Assembly: GCF_043290135.1 (NCBI RefSeq)
Contig: NC_134710.1
Span: 204,312,192-204,376,191 of the forward strand
Reading direction: 5' to 3'
DNA from: Rhipicephalus microplus
Taxonomy: Eukaryota; Arthropoda; Arachnida; Ixodida; Ixodidae
Length of the DNA: 64,000 bases
The notes beneath the pieces were generated by a model that made no database searches, was not told the origin of the DNA, and was given only the letters and a program-made list of their open reading frames with translations. Shown here piece by piece: positions 44,593 through 57,599 of this stretch (positions within the stretch are counted from its first letter, which is position 1; each line of letters opens with the position of its first letter). A program made the position numbers and the translations under genes.

Positions 44593-46619
44593 ACGACGTC
44601 GAGAAAAACACAGCGAGTGCCGAGTAATTGGGAGAGCGAAGAGCATCAAAGCAAAGAAAGCGTCACTCACAAGCCGTTGTGATTTGAGACCATTTCCGCT
44701 CGGGTGCTGGGGGATGCATCAGCTTTGCATGAACGCTTTAGGGTGACGTGCATGGCGAGACATATTTGTTTTTTGTCGGTTGTTTTCTGTCTCCGTTTTG
44801 CCGCCATAGCTGAGGTCACTCCCAGCTGTACAAAAATGAAGCAACAAAAAATGTTAGCCATTCACGCGTGGAATTCGGTCACGTGTTTTTATGTGTCACA
44901 TGGTGTGCCAAGAAATTCCATGGAGTTTCTGTGAAGACGACGTGTCAAAACAGTGCAGTCCTTTGCTCTGTAGGGAAGCTTTATTAAGTGAATCACAATG
45001 GCATGATTAGTTTAAACTGCGTCGTCACCGTTATAGTGCGTTTCAGTTGCTCTCTTTGTGTTACTGCTGAGAAAGTGCTCGACAGGATACTTTCGATGGG
45101 TAGTTTAACTCCCGTCAATTTTGGTTCAAGTAGAAGAATAAAGTAGGAATGTAACCATTCCGCTTTGCTTATTTCTCACGATGCTTTTTTCGGTGTCATA
45201 CGTCTCGAGAGTTGTGTTCTTTATCACTGGGTGATTTCTCACGTTTATTCACTCTTAGCCTGCACAATCGAGTTGACGCAAGTACCAAAATCGAAGCACA
45301 ATTATTTTTCTTACAACCAGCAGCATTCATCAATGTCTTATTCTTTTCCTTCATTGCCTTCCATCTTTGTATTCAATAGCTGAACCACCAATAGATATGC
45401 CATTGCAGGTGAAATGCAAAAATATGCCCGTTGGTTGATAATCAGGTCGATCCATGTACATTGCTTTACGGAAAATGCACTTTACTGCCTCCTTTTCATA
45501 TGATATCTGACAAAGCTAAAATGACAAAGCGATCGTATTCTGTAAAGCAAAGGCTAAGCTCAGGTTATATGGCACACACCTTTCGAGATGCAGATGCCGG
45601 AGCAGGTGTACGAGTGATTTTAGTGCTTGGAGTGCGTTAGACGTATAGTAAGAGCTGGGTGAAATGGCACTGACAAACACTCACACTCTGCGATCAAGAA
45701 CTCAAAAGCTGTCATTATGTTGGACAAGGGGGGAGGGGTCTGCATCTTGAGTGTGTGAAAAGGTGTTAGTGAGTGGTAGCTCTAGTATTCAGTGTAATCA
45801 GTCAACGATGTCAATAAGTGACTAAGTGATATCATTCTGATTCCAGTTTTCATTGAGAGCCATAGATCTATATGGGTCTCGCTGTCAGGATACTCAGTGG
45901 TCCAAAACTACGAGCGTCTCTTCATGTGTGAAACGAAAATTTTCTGGGATACAGATACACTAGATTTCTTAGTGGTTGTTTTCCCTCACAGCACTGTAAT
46001 TTATTCGTGTATGCTTCGCTCATTCTGAATAATAAATGATTTATTATTTCCATTCAGCACAGCAGTCAATTCTACGAAGCTGCTACATTTTAATCTGTTT
46101 TATGATCCGTGTGTGCAGGTTCACAAACGAAGTGTGCTTTAAGCTAAGGTGCACATTTTTTTCGCACCCACCAGCACAAAGGATAAATATTAAGACTCAA
46201 GTTTTTTTGTTATTGATGTAGAAATCATTCATTCTGCATACACTATAGAGGGAACCACGAAACTTACAGACTAGCGGTGCCTTAGTTATCGGATGAGTAG
46301 GAATGTGTCGGAACCACCTTGACTTTTTGATAAAGAAGAATGAAGCAATACAAAACCAAGGGAGCTAATATATTCTGTTTTACGCGGAGAGCTGCATATT
46401 TTAATGTATCACTAAGTACTTGTTTGGAGGCAACCAATACAATCAAACTAATTCCAGATAATCTGTTCACCAAGTGGCGGGTATCATGTTTACTGATAAC
46501 TAATCATTTGTGGTTCACTTTGGATCCTTTTAATTAATTGCTGACTAGTACGGAGCACTCAATTATTTGTGAAAATGCGCTGTTTTCTTTCAAGACAACT
46601 TTTTAAGAACAGGCGACAG
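44593..46619. other. Unassigned DNA with one signal-peptide-like frame
   Basis: The frame 44752-44934 (plus, from the second Met) begins MARHICFLSVVFCLRFAAIA, which looks like a signal peptide, followed by about 40 residues with two cysteines. No exon boundary or homology supports it. The rest shows nothing recognisable. Confidence 0.3.
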
Positions 46620-47240
46620 CTGGTAGAATAAGGAGACGGGGAGTGTGATGTGATTGTGCGCGTTTGAAAACTGCGCCACGCCATCCGCCTCAACAAAGAG
46701 GACGATGAAGATGACGCTTGGTTGCGGTACGTTTGGACGTGACCATTTTAAGCGAATAAGGTGCCTTCACGGAGATTTGGGAGAGCCACGGGAGAAAAAC
46801 GACGAAGCCTGGCAAACGTGACGTGAGTCGGGACCGAGTGAAAAAGGTGGCCAGGGCGCGGGAGTGCCGGCCAGCAGAGCTCCTGCATCAAGGTCCCAGT
46901 GGTCTCCCACCTTGGCACTAAGCTTCTTCTCGTCACCTAACGTGGGCCAGGCTTGTTATGGTCTTCTGGCGTTGGCCAAGAAACGTCTCTGGCTTCGTGT
47001 GCGAGCTGCGGCTGCCGAACGCCGAAAGATCACTAACCTCGACCAGCCCGACGCTTCCTTCCGTGCCAGTCAACGATGTGGGCGTATCTCAACCTATTCG
47101 CCAGACTTCCCCTGCTGCATGAGTGCGTCTTCACCGTTACTCCGTCGCATCAGTTGCAAGCCCCGCATCACCGCTGTCACCATTTGCGTGAGTGCGTTCA
47201 TGCATCGGTAGCAGAGCCTCCGCTGCAAGCACCGCGTCCC
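46620..47240 (+). other. GC/CpG-rich block of unknown nature
   Basis: The block is sharply richer in GC and CpG than both flanks and contains a 115-codon plus-strand frame (46864-47211) rich in Ala, Arg and Ser. The frame lacks a recognisable domain. The downstream TTTGGGGGAAGCGAACGG at about 47408-47425 looks like a conserved landmark. It may be the 5' region of a transposon, an LTR, or a promoter with a first exon. I cannot decide. Confidence 0.35.
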
Positions 47241-49055
47241 GCTATGTTGTGATAACGGTTATTTTTCACTGAACATTTATTTCCATGCACTGTTGAAGTC
47301 TTTAGCCGTTCGTTCTTCATGCTAATCTTTATCTAGTTATGCATACTGTGTTCTTTGGCTGTTATATGTGTTTTAGGTGTTTCTGAAGTATATTGAGTGT
47401 TATTAGTTTGGGGGAAGCGAACGGTCTCGTCGGCTCATTTCTCGATGATGGTTATGTCATCAGTGGTTTTTGCTTTACACGAACCTACACCAGAGCTTGC
47501 ACATTAAATAGTCTCGTGACAGGGAGGCAAAATGAGACGTAAGGCAACACACAACAGTTTCCTTTTGCCGGTATGTGTACGCAAAACAAAACGCACTTTC
47601 ACAAGGTTCGTTCTTTCAACGCACTCAACTGCATGTGCCATCACTTTGCAAGACGCTGAACTCTTGCGGAGAAACACTGCGCCATGGAACAAAGACCCCA
47701 AGCAATAGCGTCGCATTTTCGTCGTGAAGGCCAGCACACTGGATTTTCAGTTATTCGGCGTACGAACTTTCCAGACGCGCAAGGATAGGCTGATTTCCGT
47801 TCTGAATAGAATAAAAATAAATAAATGGAGGGCATAAACCCAGGTTATAATGGTGGCGGCGTCTTTGAAATCGATACGGCAGATATGTCAAGACGATCGA
47901 GAAACCAGGGCGAGTGTGAATGCATTCAAATAGGGTTGGTGGTGACTAAACGCCCAAGCATACACCCATTAAATGAGGAAAGACAAACTAAACGTATGCT
48001 GGACTGAACTTCCTAATAAAGCATTTGCATAACGGCCACGCGGGAATGCTGAATAGAGAGAGCCCCCGGAAAGTGCCGTCAGCGACCGTAGTCATTCTCA
48101 GCCTGCGGTTGAGTTGTCAGAAGGCCTTCGCGCAGTTAGGCAGGGCAACTCGGCTGGGGCATACATCCCCCGCTTCACGATTCGTGTCGATTGAGGCGCT
48201 GAAATGCAGTTCGTTCATACGTACCCCTCACTCTTTCCTATTTCCTTTTGTCTCGCCTGTATTTACCACGGACTGCCACTGTGCAATAAATCGGCAGACC
48301 GTCGATGAATGGACGGTGGGGCAATGATAATGAACGCGGCATGCTAATGTTCTGCTCAAACTCAAAATGATGCGTATACGACGCAGTGCACGTGCTGGAA
48401 CGTTCACAGAGAATGAAAGGAAGGCTGCGTGCTCAAAATAAGTAAAAGAGCTTGCGATATATGCAGGCATTAGCCAGGCCCAGTTTGCTTCTTGCAGATT
48501 TTGTTGAAGACGGTATCAATGCATTTGTTACGGTTGCAGAAATGAATGAGGTGTACCTTCGTTTATATAAAAAAATAAGGTGTAGCTACTCAGCTACACT
48601 GTGGGACGTAGCGAAAAACTAGCCGCGGGCTGGTAACACTGTTACTTTATAGTCAAATGTACATTTTTCACCACTGACTGTTTATGAGCACAACTAAAGC
48701 ACCAAGTTCAAGAAAACTAGGACTTTTTGGGTATCAAGCATTTTAAGAAGTGTTCTGCGACGTAAAGAATACAAGGCAAACCAGCTGGCATGCAGCCTGA
48801 AAGAAACGTGATGGTTCATCCTAATCTTAGTTCTTTCTGCTAAGTACGAGGCTGCGTGACATGACGTGACGTTTGTTCAGAGTGCACACGAAGTCATTCT
48901 ACGAACACGGCTAAGCGATAATAGCACACCCATCTTTTTAGTGACCGCCTCAGATAGACGGCAAATAACATATGTGCTACTATAGAAAAAGACGACACGC
49001 TCGAACTACTACTGATTAGTGCCCATGCTTGTAAGGTTATTCCACAGAATGTGAG
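47241..49055. other. Unassigned DNA
   Basis: Nothing was recognised. Confidence 0.4.
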
Positions 49056-49268
49056 TGTATATATATATATATATCGAAGTGACGGAGGAAGGGGTTTGAT
49101 GTCAAAGCACGTTTAAGGGCTTGGAATGGCACACTCGCACTTGTCAATATATATATATATATATATCTATATATATATATATATATATAGGCAGGCATGG
49201 TGGCAGGCAGACTCTAGGCCGAAACGTCGAAATAAACCACGTTGTGACCACTCACGGAGGATATACTG

Positions 49269-49359
<91 letters not shown>
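49056..49359. repeat. Three (TA)n tracts around a short conserved word
   Basis: TA repeats at about 49056-49074, 49147-49189 and 49273-49359 flank CTAGGCCGAAACGTCGAAAT at 49214-49233. The latter resembles words near the ends of retroelements, but no ribozyme or RT could be built around it. Confidence 0.9.
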
Positions 49360-49361
<2 letters not shown>

Positions 49362-51099
49362 TGAAAGAAGTGCACATTTGAGGCTTTTTTTTTGTTACAG
49401 ACAATATTTATGAGATCTAACACACAATCGTGCCAACTAAAATATAGGAGATGTAATTAAATGTAATTTAAATGATTGATTTGCTCCTGTAGCAAAACAA
49501 TGACTTTTCTAAATTAAAAAGGGGTCATTCCGCTCGAAGAAATTTGAACGTGTTGCTCAACCATACCAAAATTTTCTTATAAATTTCGAGGCATTTAGAA
49601 CATCATGCACTTTCATATCTCAAAATGTTTTAGGAAAAGAAAAACATTTTTTATACACATAGAAGTTTTTTTTTTGGGGGGGGGGGGGAGGGTAAAGTAT
49701 TCGAAGTTTGTGCCAATAAGCTGCCCATAATTTACTAGAGAGCAACAGTATTTTTCTTCAAAACCTCTGGGTATAATAATATCTATCTTCTGCAGAAAAT
49801 AGCGCTACAGTAAAGCGAAAGGCAAGGAGGTTAGCCTAGAACATATCGGAGTACCGCAACATGTGTCGAGTACTTCAAAAACTTCTAAATTACGCAATGT
49901 TGACAGAGATAAAGGATATCGCTGTCACTGTGTGCATGTCAGTGCAGGTCAAGTTTTAAATATGAATAGCAGTGCGCAAAAACATTTCGTACAACCATAT
50001 TATGCGCGTATTTTTCAACGAAATTGAGGTAGGTGGACGAATATATATATGTTATAGGCTTCCGTCAACAGTCGTTGGCGTTCGGCTGTAGCATTAAAGT
50101 ACGATAATACGCGAAGCATTTTTGGGAGTGTTCATTCGTCTCATTTCATGCTATATTTTGTCTATATGTAAGAATACCTCAGCTTCAAAGAATCGATTTT
50201 TTTTTTTCGTCGAAGAAGTCATGAGTGAAATGTTCTTGGTTCTGTCGTTACGTGCAAACAAATCTGTGTTTTCGAAGGTGGGCGGTAGCGCTGGTATTTG
50301 TAAAGAAGTCTTCAGTTCACACTAGGTCGACATGTGTTTTGTACTATAAATGTGCTCTTTTTCGTCAAGAAAGCACGTGCAAACTAAATAATATAGTAGA
50401 CACATACAAAAAATCCCGTTTGCAAGTATACAGATTGCTGTCGGCCTTTGCGAATATGCCCCACACACTTGCGAATAGTAGCGTCCTTTTGAGAGCAGCT
50501 TTAGTAGTGGGAACTAATGTTTAAACTGCTTCAAGTAGGTGGCATATAGTATATGGTGATGCATGCTAGACAACGCATTTTCCAGCGGTGTTAGCGGCAG
50601 TTCCTTCTCAGTACTGCAGTTTGAGTTTGACTTTCAAAGAGAGAGAGAGAAAACAGAAAAAAAAGAAGGCAGGGAGGTTAACCAAGTTCTAAGATATAGT
50701 ATGCTACCCTGCACTGGGATCGGGAATTGGGGCGATCAAAGAGAGACAGAAAGTTAAAAATAAGTACGAACAAACACGCATGCACATGCGCACAAAACAT
50801 TAATCCACTCAGAGTCCTTCAGAGAGGTCAGTAGTTTGCGAAAAGTGAATTCACCTTCAAACGTATTCAGTATGCGCCGAAGCTCCTTTTGCCTTTTCCA
50901 GACGTATGTTAAAGACTGTCCTCACTGCGCAGAAGATATTGGTGGACTGTCCCAAGTATACATGAAAATTTATTAACGCGTTAGCGTTAAGTGCTTGTTT
51001 CGCGAAACATTGGGCGTTGTTGTTGTTGGTTGGGAGCAAAAATTCATCCTGTAATGCGTGACCGCAAAATTTAAGCTCGTGCAAATAAAAAAATAAAAA
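49360..51099. other. Unassigned DNA with homopolymer and repeat fragment
   Basis: A T-run passes into a G-run at about 49666-49690. At 50640-50760, a GA-rich stretch followed by GGCAGGGAGGTTAACCAA and CTACCCTGCACTGGG has the look of a dispersed repeat. No gene is supported. Confidence 0.4.
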
Positions 51100-51239
51100 A
51101 TTACAGATACACGTACAGTAGGAATGGATGATATGCGAAGCACGAATGAGGAAGGTTGATATGTCACCTTGAAATCAGCACATCGTTAGGAGACGTACGT
51201 AAATTATGCCGTACGGAATTTCGATGTCATGATTGTCTT

Positions 51240-51760
51240 GTTTGGGCATGTATTTATTTGTTTTATTCACGTCACGTTATACCAAACATCTCATATGTGC
51301 AGCTTGCGAAACGGCCGTGAGTGGGCTATGAACGTAGCATGTAGTCATGATTCACATGACACGCAAGTCATGATTGTCATGTTTAGAGACGTTATTTACC
51401 TTCGACATCTCTTCACGTCACGTGATACTGAATTTAGTATACTTGAAGCTAGCAAAACAGCCGCGAGCGGGCTATGAGCGTAGCATCTAGCCTTCTTTCA
51501 CAAGACACCCATGTCATATTCATCGTGTTTGCACCAGTGATATATACCTTCGTCATCGATTCACGTCACATCATAGCACATTTCGTATATGTGAATATAG
51601 CATGAACACAACATGAGCGTATAGCCTGCAATCATGACTTATGACATGCATCTAATTATTTACACATTAGGGTCTGTCAGTTGCGTTAGCCATGCAGTCA
51701 TGTCTACTACACCCGTTTTGCAATATGTCATGCGAACGAAACCATCGCAAGACCAGCAAT
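51240..51760 (+). repeat. 146-bp tandem array in copy 1
   Basis: The landmark TTCACGTCAC recurs at 51266, 51412 and 51560, a spacing of 146 and 148 bp. Units carry CGAAACGGCCGTGAG and TATGAACGTAGCATGTAGTC. These match, inverted, the units at 18019-18990. Confidence 0.88.
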
Positions 51761-51916
51761 ATCATGGAAGGGGAATGATGATATTCATGACTTACATGTC
51801 ATGCTTTTAATGTTATGACTAGTCACTTATGCTAGCCATACAATCATGTCATGTTATTCCAATTTCGGTATTAGTAACATTATCGAAATGGCAAGGAGAG
51901 ATAAAGGTCATAAGCG

Positions 51917-51984
<68 letters not shown>
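51917..51984 (+). repeat. (GATA)n microsatellite
   Basis: A pure GATA tract of 68 bp. It is the reverse complement of the TATC tail of the minus-strand SINE beside it. Confidence 0.98.
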
Positions 51985-52130
51985 CGCTCGAAGTCACTGA
52001 AGTTTGCTAAAAAATGCTTCGCAATTAAAATGCAGGGTCAGAGTGCGAAAGAACGAGGGCCGATTCAGTCCGAGTGGGAATTTAACGCGGGTTGTTTGCC
52101 TGGCACGTGGACGTTCTACCACACGGCCGT
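51985..52130 (-). mobile_element. tRNA-Gly-like SINE with TATC tail
   Basis: On the minus strand, TGTGGTAGAACGTCCACG (box A region), an anticodon-loop segment GTGCCAG (GCC) and CGCGTTAAATTCCCACTCGG (box B region) form a tRNA-like head at 52069-52128. GCGAAGCATTTTTTAGC and then TCGAGCG lead into (TATC)n. It is more decayed than the copy at 58864-59015. Confidence 0.75.
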
Positions 52131-53699
52131 GTGTTTCCTTGTGACTACAGTGAAAAACTTCCCCTACTTCAAAATGCCCTGGAAGTAACTTTCGTGCTTT
52201 AAAAACACTCGCGTCCTGTATACATGCTTCACAATAAAACACAAAAAAGAAATAATGCGCGATGCAAGTGCCCATTTCCAGTGGGTATCAGAACATCTGA
52301 TTATGAAAATGGCTTTGTGACTTGAAACAGGTCACCGACTGCAAAAGCACACACGCTACTGCGCCAATTGGAAAGATTTCATTGACTAAGTGTTGGAAGT
52401 ACGCACTAAACATAGGATATCGCAATCACGTTGACCTCCTAAAAGGGAAGCTTTAGGGTCCCCTAATTTTTTTCGTTACGTGTGCTCGAAAATATAGAGC
52501 ACCAATTATGAGGTTGAACGTATCACAAGAAAAAGTAGCCCTCGCATAAAAAAACAGCTTTTTCGAAAGAAACCCTCACGTGTTTACGCGCATTTCATAT
52601 ATATTCACAGAAATATAACTTCAAAACTGACCAAAGTGATGGATGCATAAGTGACCCAAATTATTTAAGGAGTTCTGATTAACGCTGTGAACAGCGATAA
52701 GCTTCCTAATGATGCAGATAATTCACTAGTGATCCGGGGCATCGTGTGGTAAGCGTATGTGTTTAAAACAGGAACCGTTTCACCGAGTGCCATGTAAAGA
52801 TACGTGCGGTCAAACTACACAATAAAGTAATTTCTTCATTAGCAGCGCATTGGTAAAAAGCATTTCGTTATGGTGTAATTATTCTAGCTGTCACATATAC
52901 TTTACGGTGCGAAGCTCACCCTGAGTATATATTCTTTTTCAATCATTGTCTGTTGAAAAAAACGCTGTTTTTTCATGAACTGGTTCCTTTAGTGTTATTG
53001 AGCCTGAATGTATGACAACGTTGAATTGACGGACAATTGCTACGAAACGTATCCGCTAATGACCCGCATAATTAACGAGAATCATCAAAACGTTGATGGC
53101 CGCGTGTCCCATGCCACACAGTCATGCTCGTTTCATAGATTCCCCGTACGAAGAAAATCATACGAGACACCTCCTCATTTATTAAACCACCCAGCGGAGC
53201 GTAATGATACAGCCTGCTATTCAGTGGCCTCGCCATTGCAAAGAGGCATGGACTTTCGAGTCTTTAACACAAATTGTTGCAAGCTCATGGAACGCTGTTG
53301 TCTGGACTGCAGGAAGTGTGACGGGAGAAAGAAAAGATGAAAATCTTTATCAGTCGCCAGGACGCTCTTCATCATTTCGGAAAACGTCACTGTGTTCAAT
53401 GTTATTGCAAAGTAGAGTGGAACCTATCTGTAAAAGAAATGGTAAAACTTAATCAATATTATATAACATTTAGGCATAACTTATTTTCGCTCTGCGATTA
53501 CGTGTATAGAAAGAATGAAATGAAATAAGAGGCTTTAGTTGCTTTATTTATTGCCTAATTTATATTACCAAATCAAGAGACGATTCCCATATCCGACGGC
53601 TTTAGGAGTGATTAGCCACATTAGAAAACTGTGGTAGCCGAAAGTTTTGCATGCTTTTGATAGGTGGCTCAAGGGTGTATTCGTGCTGTGCCCTGATAA
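52131..53699. other. Copy 1 interior, no gene
   Basis: The frame at 53008-53340 (110 codons) is not conserved as a frame in the second copy, where an indel near 60080 changes it. It is therefore not a gene. Otherwise nothing was recognised. Confidence 0.55.
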
Positions 53700-53905
53700 G
53701 CCCGCCAGTGGTTAAGGTGCTGGGCTGGCTGTTGGCCCGAAGGTCACGGATTCATTTGCGGCCATGGTGGTTAAATTACAATGAAGGGGAAATGACAGAG
53801 GCTCGTGGGCTGTACGATGTAGGCGCATGCTAATAGACACCAGATGATACCAATTTTCGAAGCCCTCCTCTACAGCGTCTCTCATGATCGTATGATGTTG
53901 CTTAG
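53700..53905 (+). mobile_element. Divergent Ruka-like SINE in copy 1
   Basis: The head is GCCAGTGGTTAAGGTGCTGG with a box B form ACGGATTCATTTGCGG. The body has CAGAGGCTCGTGGGCTGTAC and CTACAGCGTCTCTCATGATC. It occupies the same relative place as 60545-60765, so it predates the duplication. Confidence 0.85.
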
Positions 53906-54965
53906 ATGTTGAAGTCAAGATATATAAATTTTATTACACCCCAATAGAAATGCAGTTGCCACGGCAAGAATCGAGCACCGCATTCACGCGTCCTCATCAG
54001 AAAGGCGCCACAGTCAATAAGACGCACCGGCACGTGGTATTTTATACTGGCGCAGCTACTGCGCCATGACAATAAAATAAAATTAAAAAAAAAAAACAAG
54101 AGGAACTCCTGTGGCACTCGCTTCTTTTATGAATAGCGTGGCATTTACAAATTCACTGCATGAGAAACCTCTTTAGGAAGCTTATTTCTGCACACTTGAC
54201 ATGAGGGTAAGCAAGAAAGCTGCCTAATTCGTAGAATAAGAAAAGGGAAACCTGTGCGTCGATGCACTCAAAGCTTTCGAGCGCTACTAAAGAAACTGAT
54301 GACCTCTGTAAAGGTGCAGTATATTTCATGTCGCCAATCGAAACCAATTTTTCTGAAGAATGGAAAAATAGCTCTCGTGCCTAATGTTACCGCGTTTTCA
54401 TCGGTGCCCCTTCATACGTTCCCTTAACAACATCAAACCGCAATGCCACACAGTGTGACCCAAGTTACAAGAAACTTGAAATCTTTCCAAGATCTAGCAA
54501 CATCCCCTTGTTAACGAGCTAACAATAAAAAAAAATCCTTTCCTCAAGGCACACTGTGTTTCGTTGGTTACGATAGAACGTGGTGTCACATCCAAGGCGG
54601 TCGATAAAATTGGTTGAAGTCTTTAAACCACAGGCATTCTCTTTTCATTTGTTTCATTGTTAAAAAGGCAGGTCGTGCAAACACGGACCCCAGAGAGAAG
54701 TCAAGACACCACAAACGCCCATTTTCCATCTTGTGTTTGTGTTGCACGCCGTGTCTCGTTTAAAATGAATACGTCCCAATTATATCAGCTCTCAGTAATT
54801 CTAAGCTTCATTTGTTTCATTGTTTCACACCCACGCAAGGGAAGTGTCGAATATTCGCTATCAGCATTTCTTAGAGGTGAAGGCTGTTTAATTCGTTTTA
54901 AATCCCCTATTGCCTTCACTAAGTATTTGCATACCTTAAAATAATCACTATCATGTTCACGCAGA

Positions 54966-56937
54966 TTAGCACTAGCCAAACGCCTTATAACAACACGTAG
55001 CCAGAGTTTATTGCCGAGGCCTCCTGTATTATTATTCATGGTCAGCCTTTTCTAACACGTTGCTCGGTGAGTGCGCCCCCTCTTTGTTTTTTTCTTCACC
55101 ATCTGCTTGCACTCCAAGCCCGCGTGCCCCGTCGATTAGCTTACACTCAATATAGTACGTCTAGCTAAGGGGGGAAACGTGCTGTGGATGAGAAAATAAA
55201 TGAAGTCATGCAAAGACCAAATTTTAAACTATGCCAAACCGACGCTGATTGGGAGCGCACAAAATAATACCAAGCTACTTAGAATTGATACTCATTAGAA
55301 TAAAAATCTTTACACCATGCCTAAATAAAGTTATGTGAATCGACTGTAATTGAATAAATTACTTTTTAATTAAGGATGGACTAATTATTACCGTGCTTTA
55401 TAAAACAATACCAATTCAAACATATCGGTTCAATAACGTTTTTTCTAGAACCTCGCTAAATAAGACCTAGATAATTAGTAATGTCCGAACTGTGACAAAG
55501 CTGACGTGGTGTTCAATCCAAAGCAGACCAAGCATGCTGAGTTGTGTGCAGCCAAGTTGAGAGCTGAAGAAAGCTAGGTGGTCACAAGTTCTTTTGATTG
55601 CTCCAGGTTTGCACGAGAAGTAGAAGCTCACCAAGCTATCTTACAGCCAATATTACAGTGCTCAGTTGAACAGCGGGTTCCTAAAAATCAACGAGTTTGT
55701 ACCCTAGTTCATGTGTCAATGACTGCGACAGACGACCGCCACTCACCGCACCTGCTATAACCGAGAAGCCGTGCTGATGCTGCAATGACAACGAGTGGCA
55801 GGATTCATTTATCAACTGGATCGCACAGGTCATGGTCACACGCGAGAGAAAGTAAATCATTTTGTCATGTGGCTACAATGTCTCGAATTTTCACAGTGCT
55901 GACTGCGTAGGTACAGTGGTGAGTGCTGTTAGGGTGAGCCCGTGAGCGCGTGGCCAACAGCACTATCAGTGCCGGGTAACACTCATCCTCGGAAGCAGTA
56001 CACACGCCCAGCAGGCAATCTAAGATATTCTTTCACCTTGCGCACCACGTCGTGGATACCTGTGTTCATCGTCTGCTATATAGCCTCGTTTTTATCGACT
56101 AAGCTGGCGTGTGCTCTATTTCGAGGTCATCGCAATGAGAAATCGGTGCGTGAATGCAAAACTTGGTACAGAACAATTTACATTTGTACTATTTGTCGAA
56201 AGAAACATAAAAAAAGAACTAACCTAAAAAGCAGTATGCATCAGCCTAGCCGACAAAAAAGCGGCTAGAAGGCGACCAACAAGCGTATTGATGACGTGGT
56301 GTGTGCGGTGGAAAGGGCGGAACACAGAGCCCATAGTGCAAATGTGTAATGTTTCCGAAGATGGTTGTAACGTGGGGCTGATTGTGCCGTCAGCCACGTG
56401 CTTACCTGTTCACCCCAAGCGTGCTCACCGCTGTACCACACAGAGTGGTGTTTCCGCCATAAAGCAAGCGCCTCACTGACATTTGTGGTGAGAAATATTA
56501 CTTTTTTGTCGAAACATTCTTTACACATTTCATTACTGTAGAATATTCTTCCGAAGAGTATTATAACAAAAATCTGCCCAATTGTTTATCTGTAATTATT
56601 ATACAAGCTATACGGGCTGCACGGAGCGCTGCATGTGCGTCCTTTCGACCTTCAGAGTGGATATTTTCAAGCCTCTGGAAAAAAAAAACTTGCCCAAAAG
56701 AGTGCGAATGTCCACAATAACACCTGTGAGAAGCGCGATGCTCAGCTGACAAAAAGATAGCACGGTAATCATGCTGATGTCGCTGCGCCGTATTAACGTT
56801 GACCGAGTGGCGGCACGATGACGCGTTAGCGTGCTGTGATGCATGGACTCAGAACACGCTATCGTGCTGTGAGTCCTTGCATTTTTGACGTCATATGAGT
56901 TCCTGTAACTGTTGTTAGCTACGCTATTATGGTCCGC
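54966..56937. other. Unique DNA between duplicate copies
   Basis: No gene was recognised. A stem with arms ATGCATGGACTCA (56839-56851) and TGAGTCCTTGCAT (56870-56882; 12 of 13 paired) lies near its right end. Confidence 0.45.
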
Positions 56938-57165
56938 TTGATTGATTGATATATTTGGTTTAACGTCCCAAAACTACCTTATGAATATGAGAGACGCCGT
57001 AGTGGAGGGCTCTAGAAATTTCGACCACCTGGGATTCTTTAACGTGCACCCAAATCTGAGCACACAGGCCTACGCATTTTCTCCTCCATCGAAAATGCAG
57101 CCGCCGCAGCGGGGATTCTATCCCACGACCTGCGGGTCAGCAGCCGCGTACCTACTACCATGGCC
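56938..57165 (-). mobile_element. Ruka-like SINE, head partly lost
   Basis: On the minus strand the copy has most of the head (CGGCTGCTGACCCGCAGGTC), the body and the tail TTTTGGGACGTTAAACCAAA followed by CAATCAATC. The first ~15 bases of the head are not recognisable. Confidence 0.93.
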
Positions 57166-57371
57166 TGTTCCACACTGGCTTTGTGGTGATCAGCGAGTTC
57201 GGAGCAAACTCGTAATCCACAGAAGCTCTAACCATCCTGCAGGGCATCCTAGGGCTTTTTCATGAAGTGTCCGCGAGCAAGTGCTCTTTCTTCTATTTGC
57301 TCACGCAACGCCGACCGCCGTATGCCGGGAAATGCGATAAAAAATAAAAACAAGTAAAATGAGACCCAATC

Positions 57372-57372
<1 letters not shown>

Positions 57373-57414
<42 letters not shown>
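57373..57414. repeat. (TA)n microsatellite
   Basis: A pure TA tract just left of the second duplicate copy. Confidence 0.97.
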
Positions 57415-57418
<4 letters not shown>

Positions 57419-57599
57419 AAACTTAACTACTAGGTGTCATAAAAAAGCAGATCTCACATACAGTGGGAATCAATATTATGCGAAGATCAAACAAGGAAGG
57501 TTAAAATGTCACCTTAAAAGCAGCACAACATTACGAGGCAGACTAAAATTATGTTGTACATGTCTTCCACGTCATGGTTGCATGTTTGGACAAGTCATT

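Larger units (their letters stand above)
51100..54965 (+). repeat. Duplicated segment, copy 1
   Basis: It is homologous along its length to 57445-61885 in the same orientation, at roughly 85% by eye over a 300-bp sample near 53010-53340, with many indels. The order of parts is the same in both: left terminus with CAGTAGGAAT, 146-bp array, GATA tract, tRNA-Gly-like SINE (minus), about 1.5 kb without genes, Ruka-like SINE, and an end with CTCTCAGTAATTCTA. No coding frame is conserved between the two copies. Confidence 0.9.

Noticed and set aside
49214..49233. GCCGAAACGTC as a ribozyme or RT-linked motif
   Set aside because: No CTGATGA partner box upstream and no reverse transcriptase nearby.
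53008..53340. 110-codon frame conserved between duplicate copies
   Set aside because: The second copy differs by indels that change the reading, so the similarity is at DNA level only.
54766..54944. Signal-peptide-like start MNTSQLYQLSVILSFICF
   Set aside because: Copy 2 has a similar start at 61674 but the sequence after it diverges in frame and stops early, so this is a repeat and not a secreted protein.
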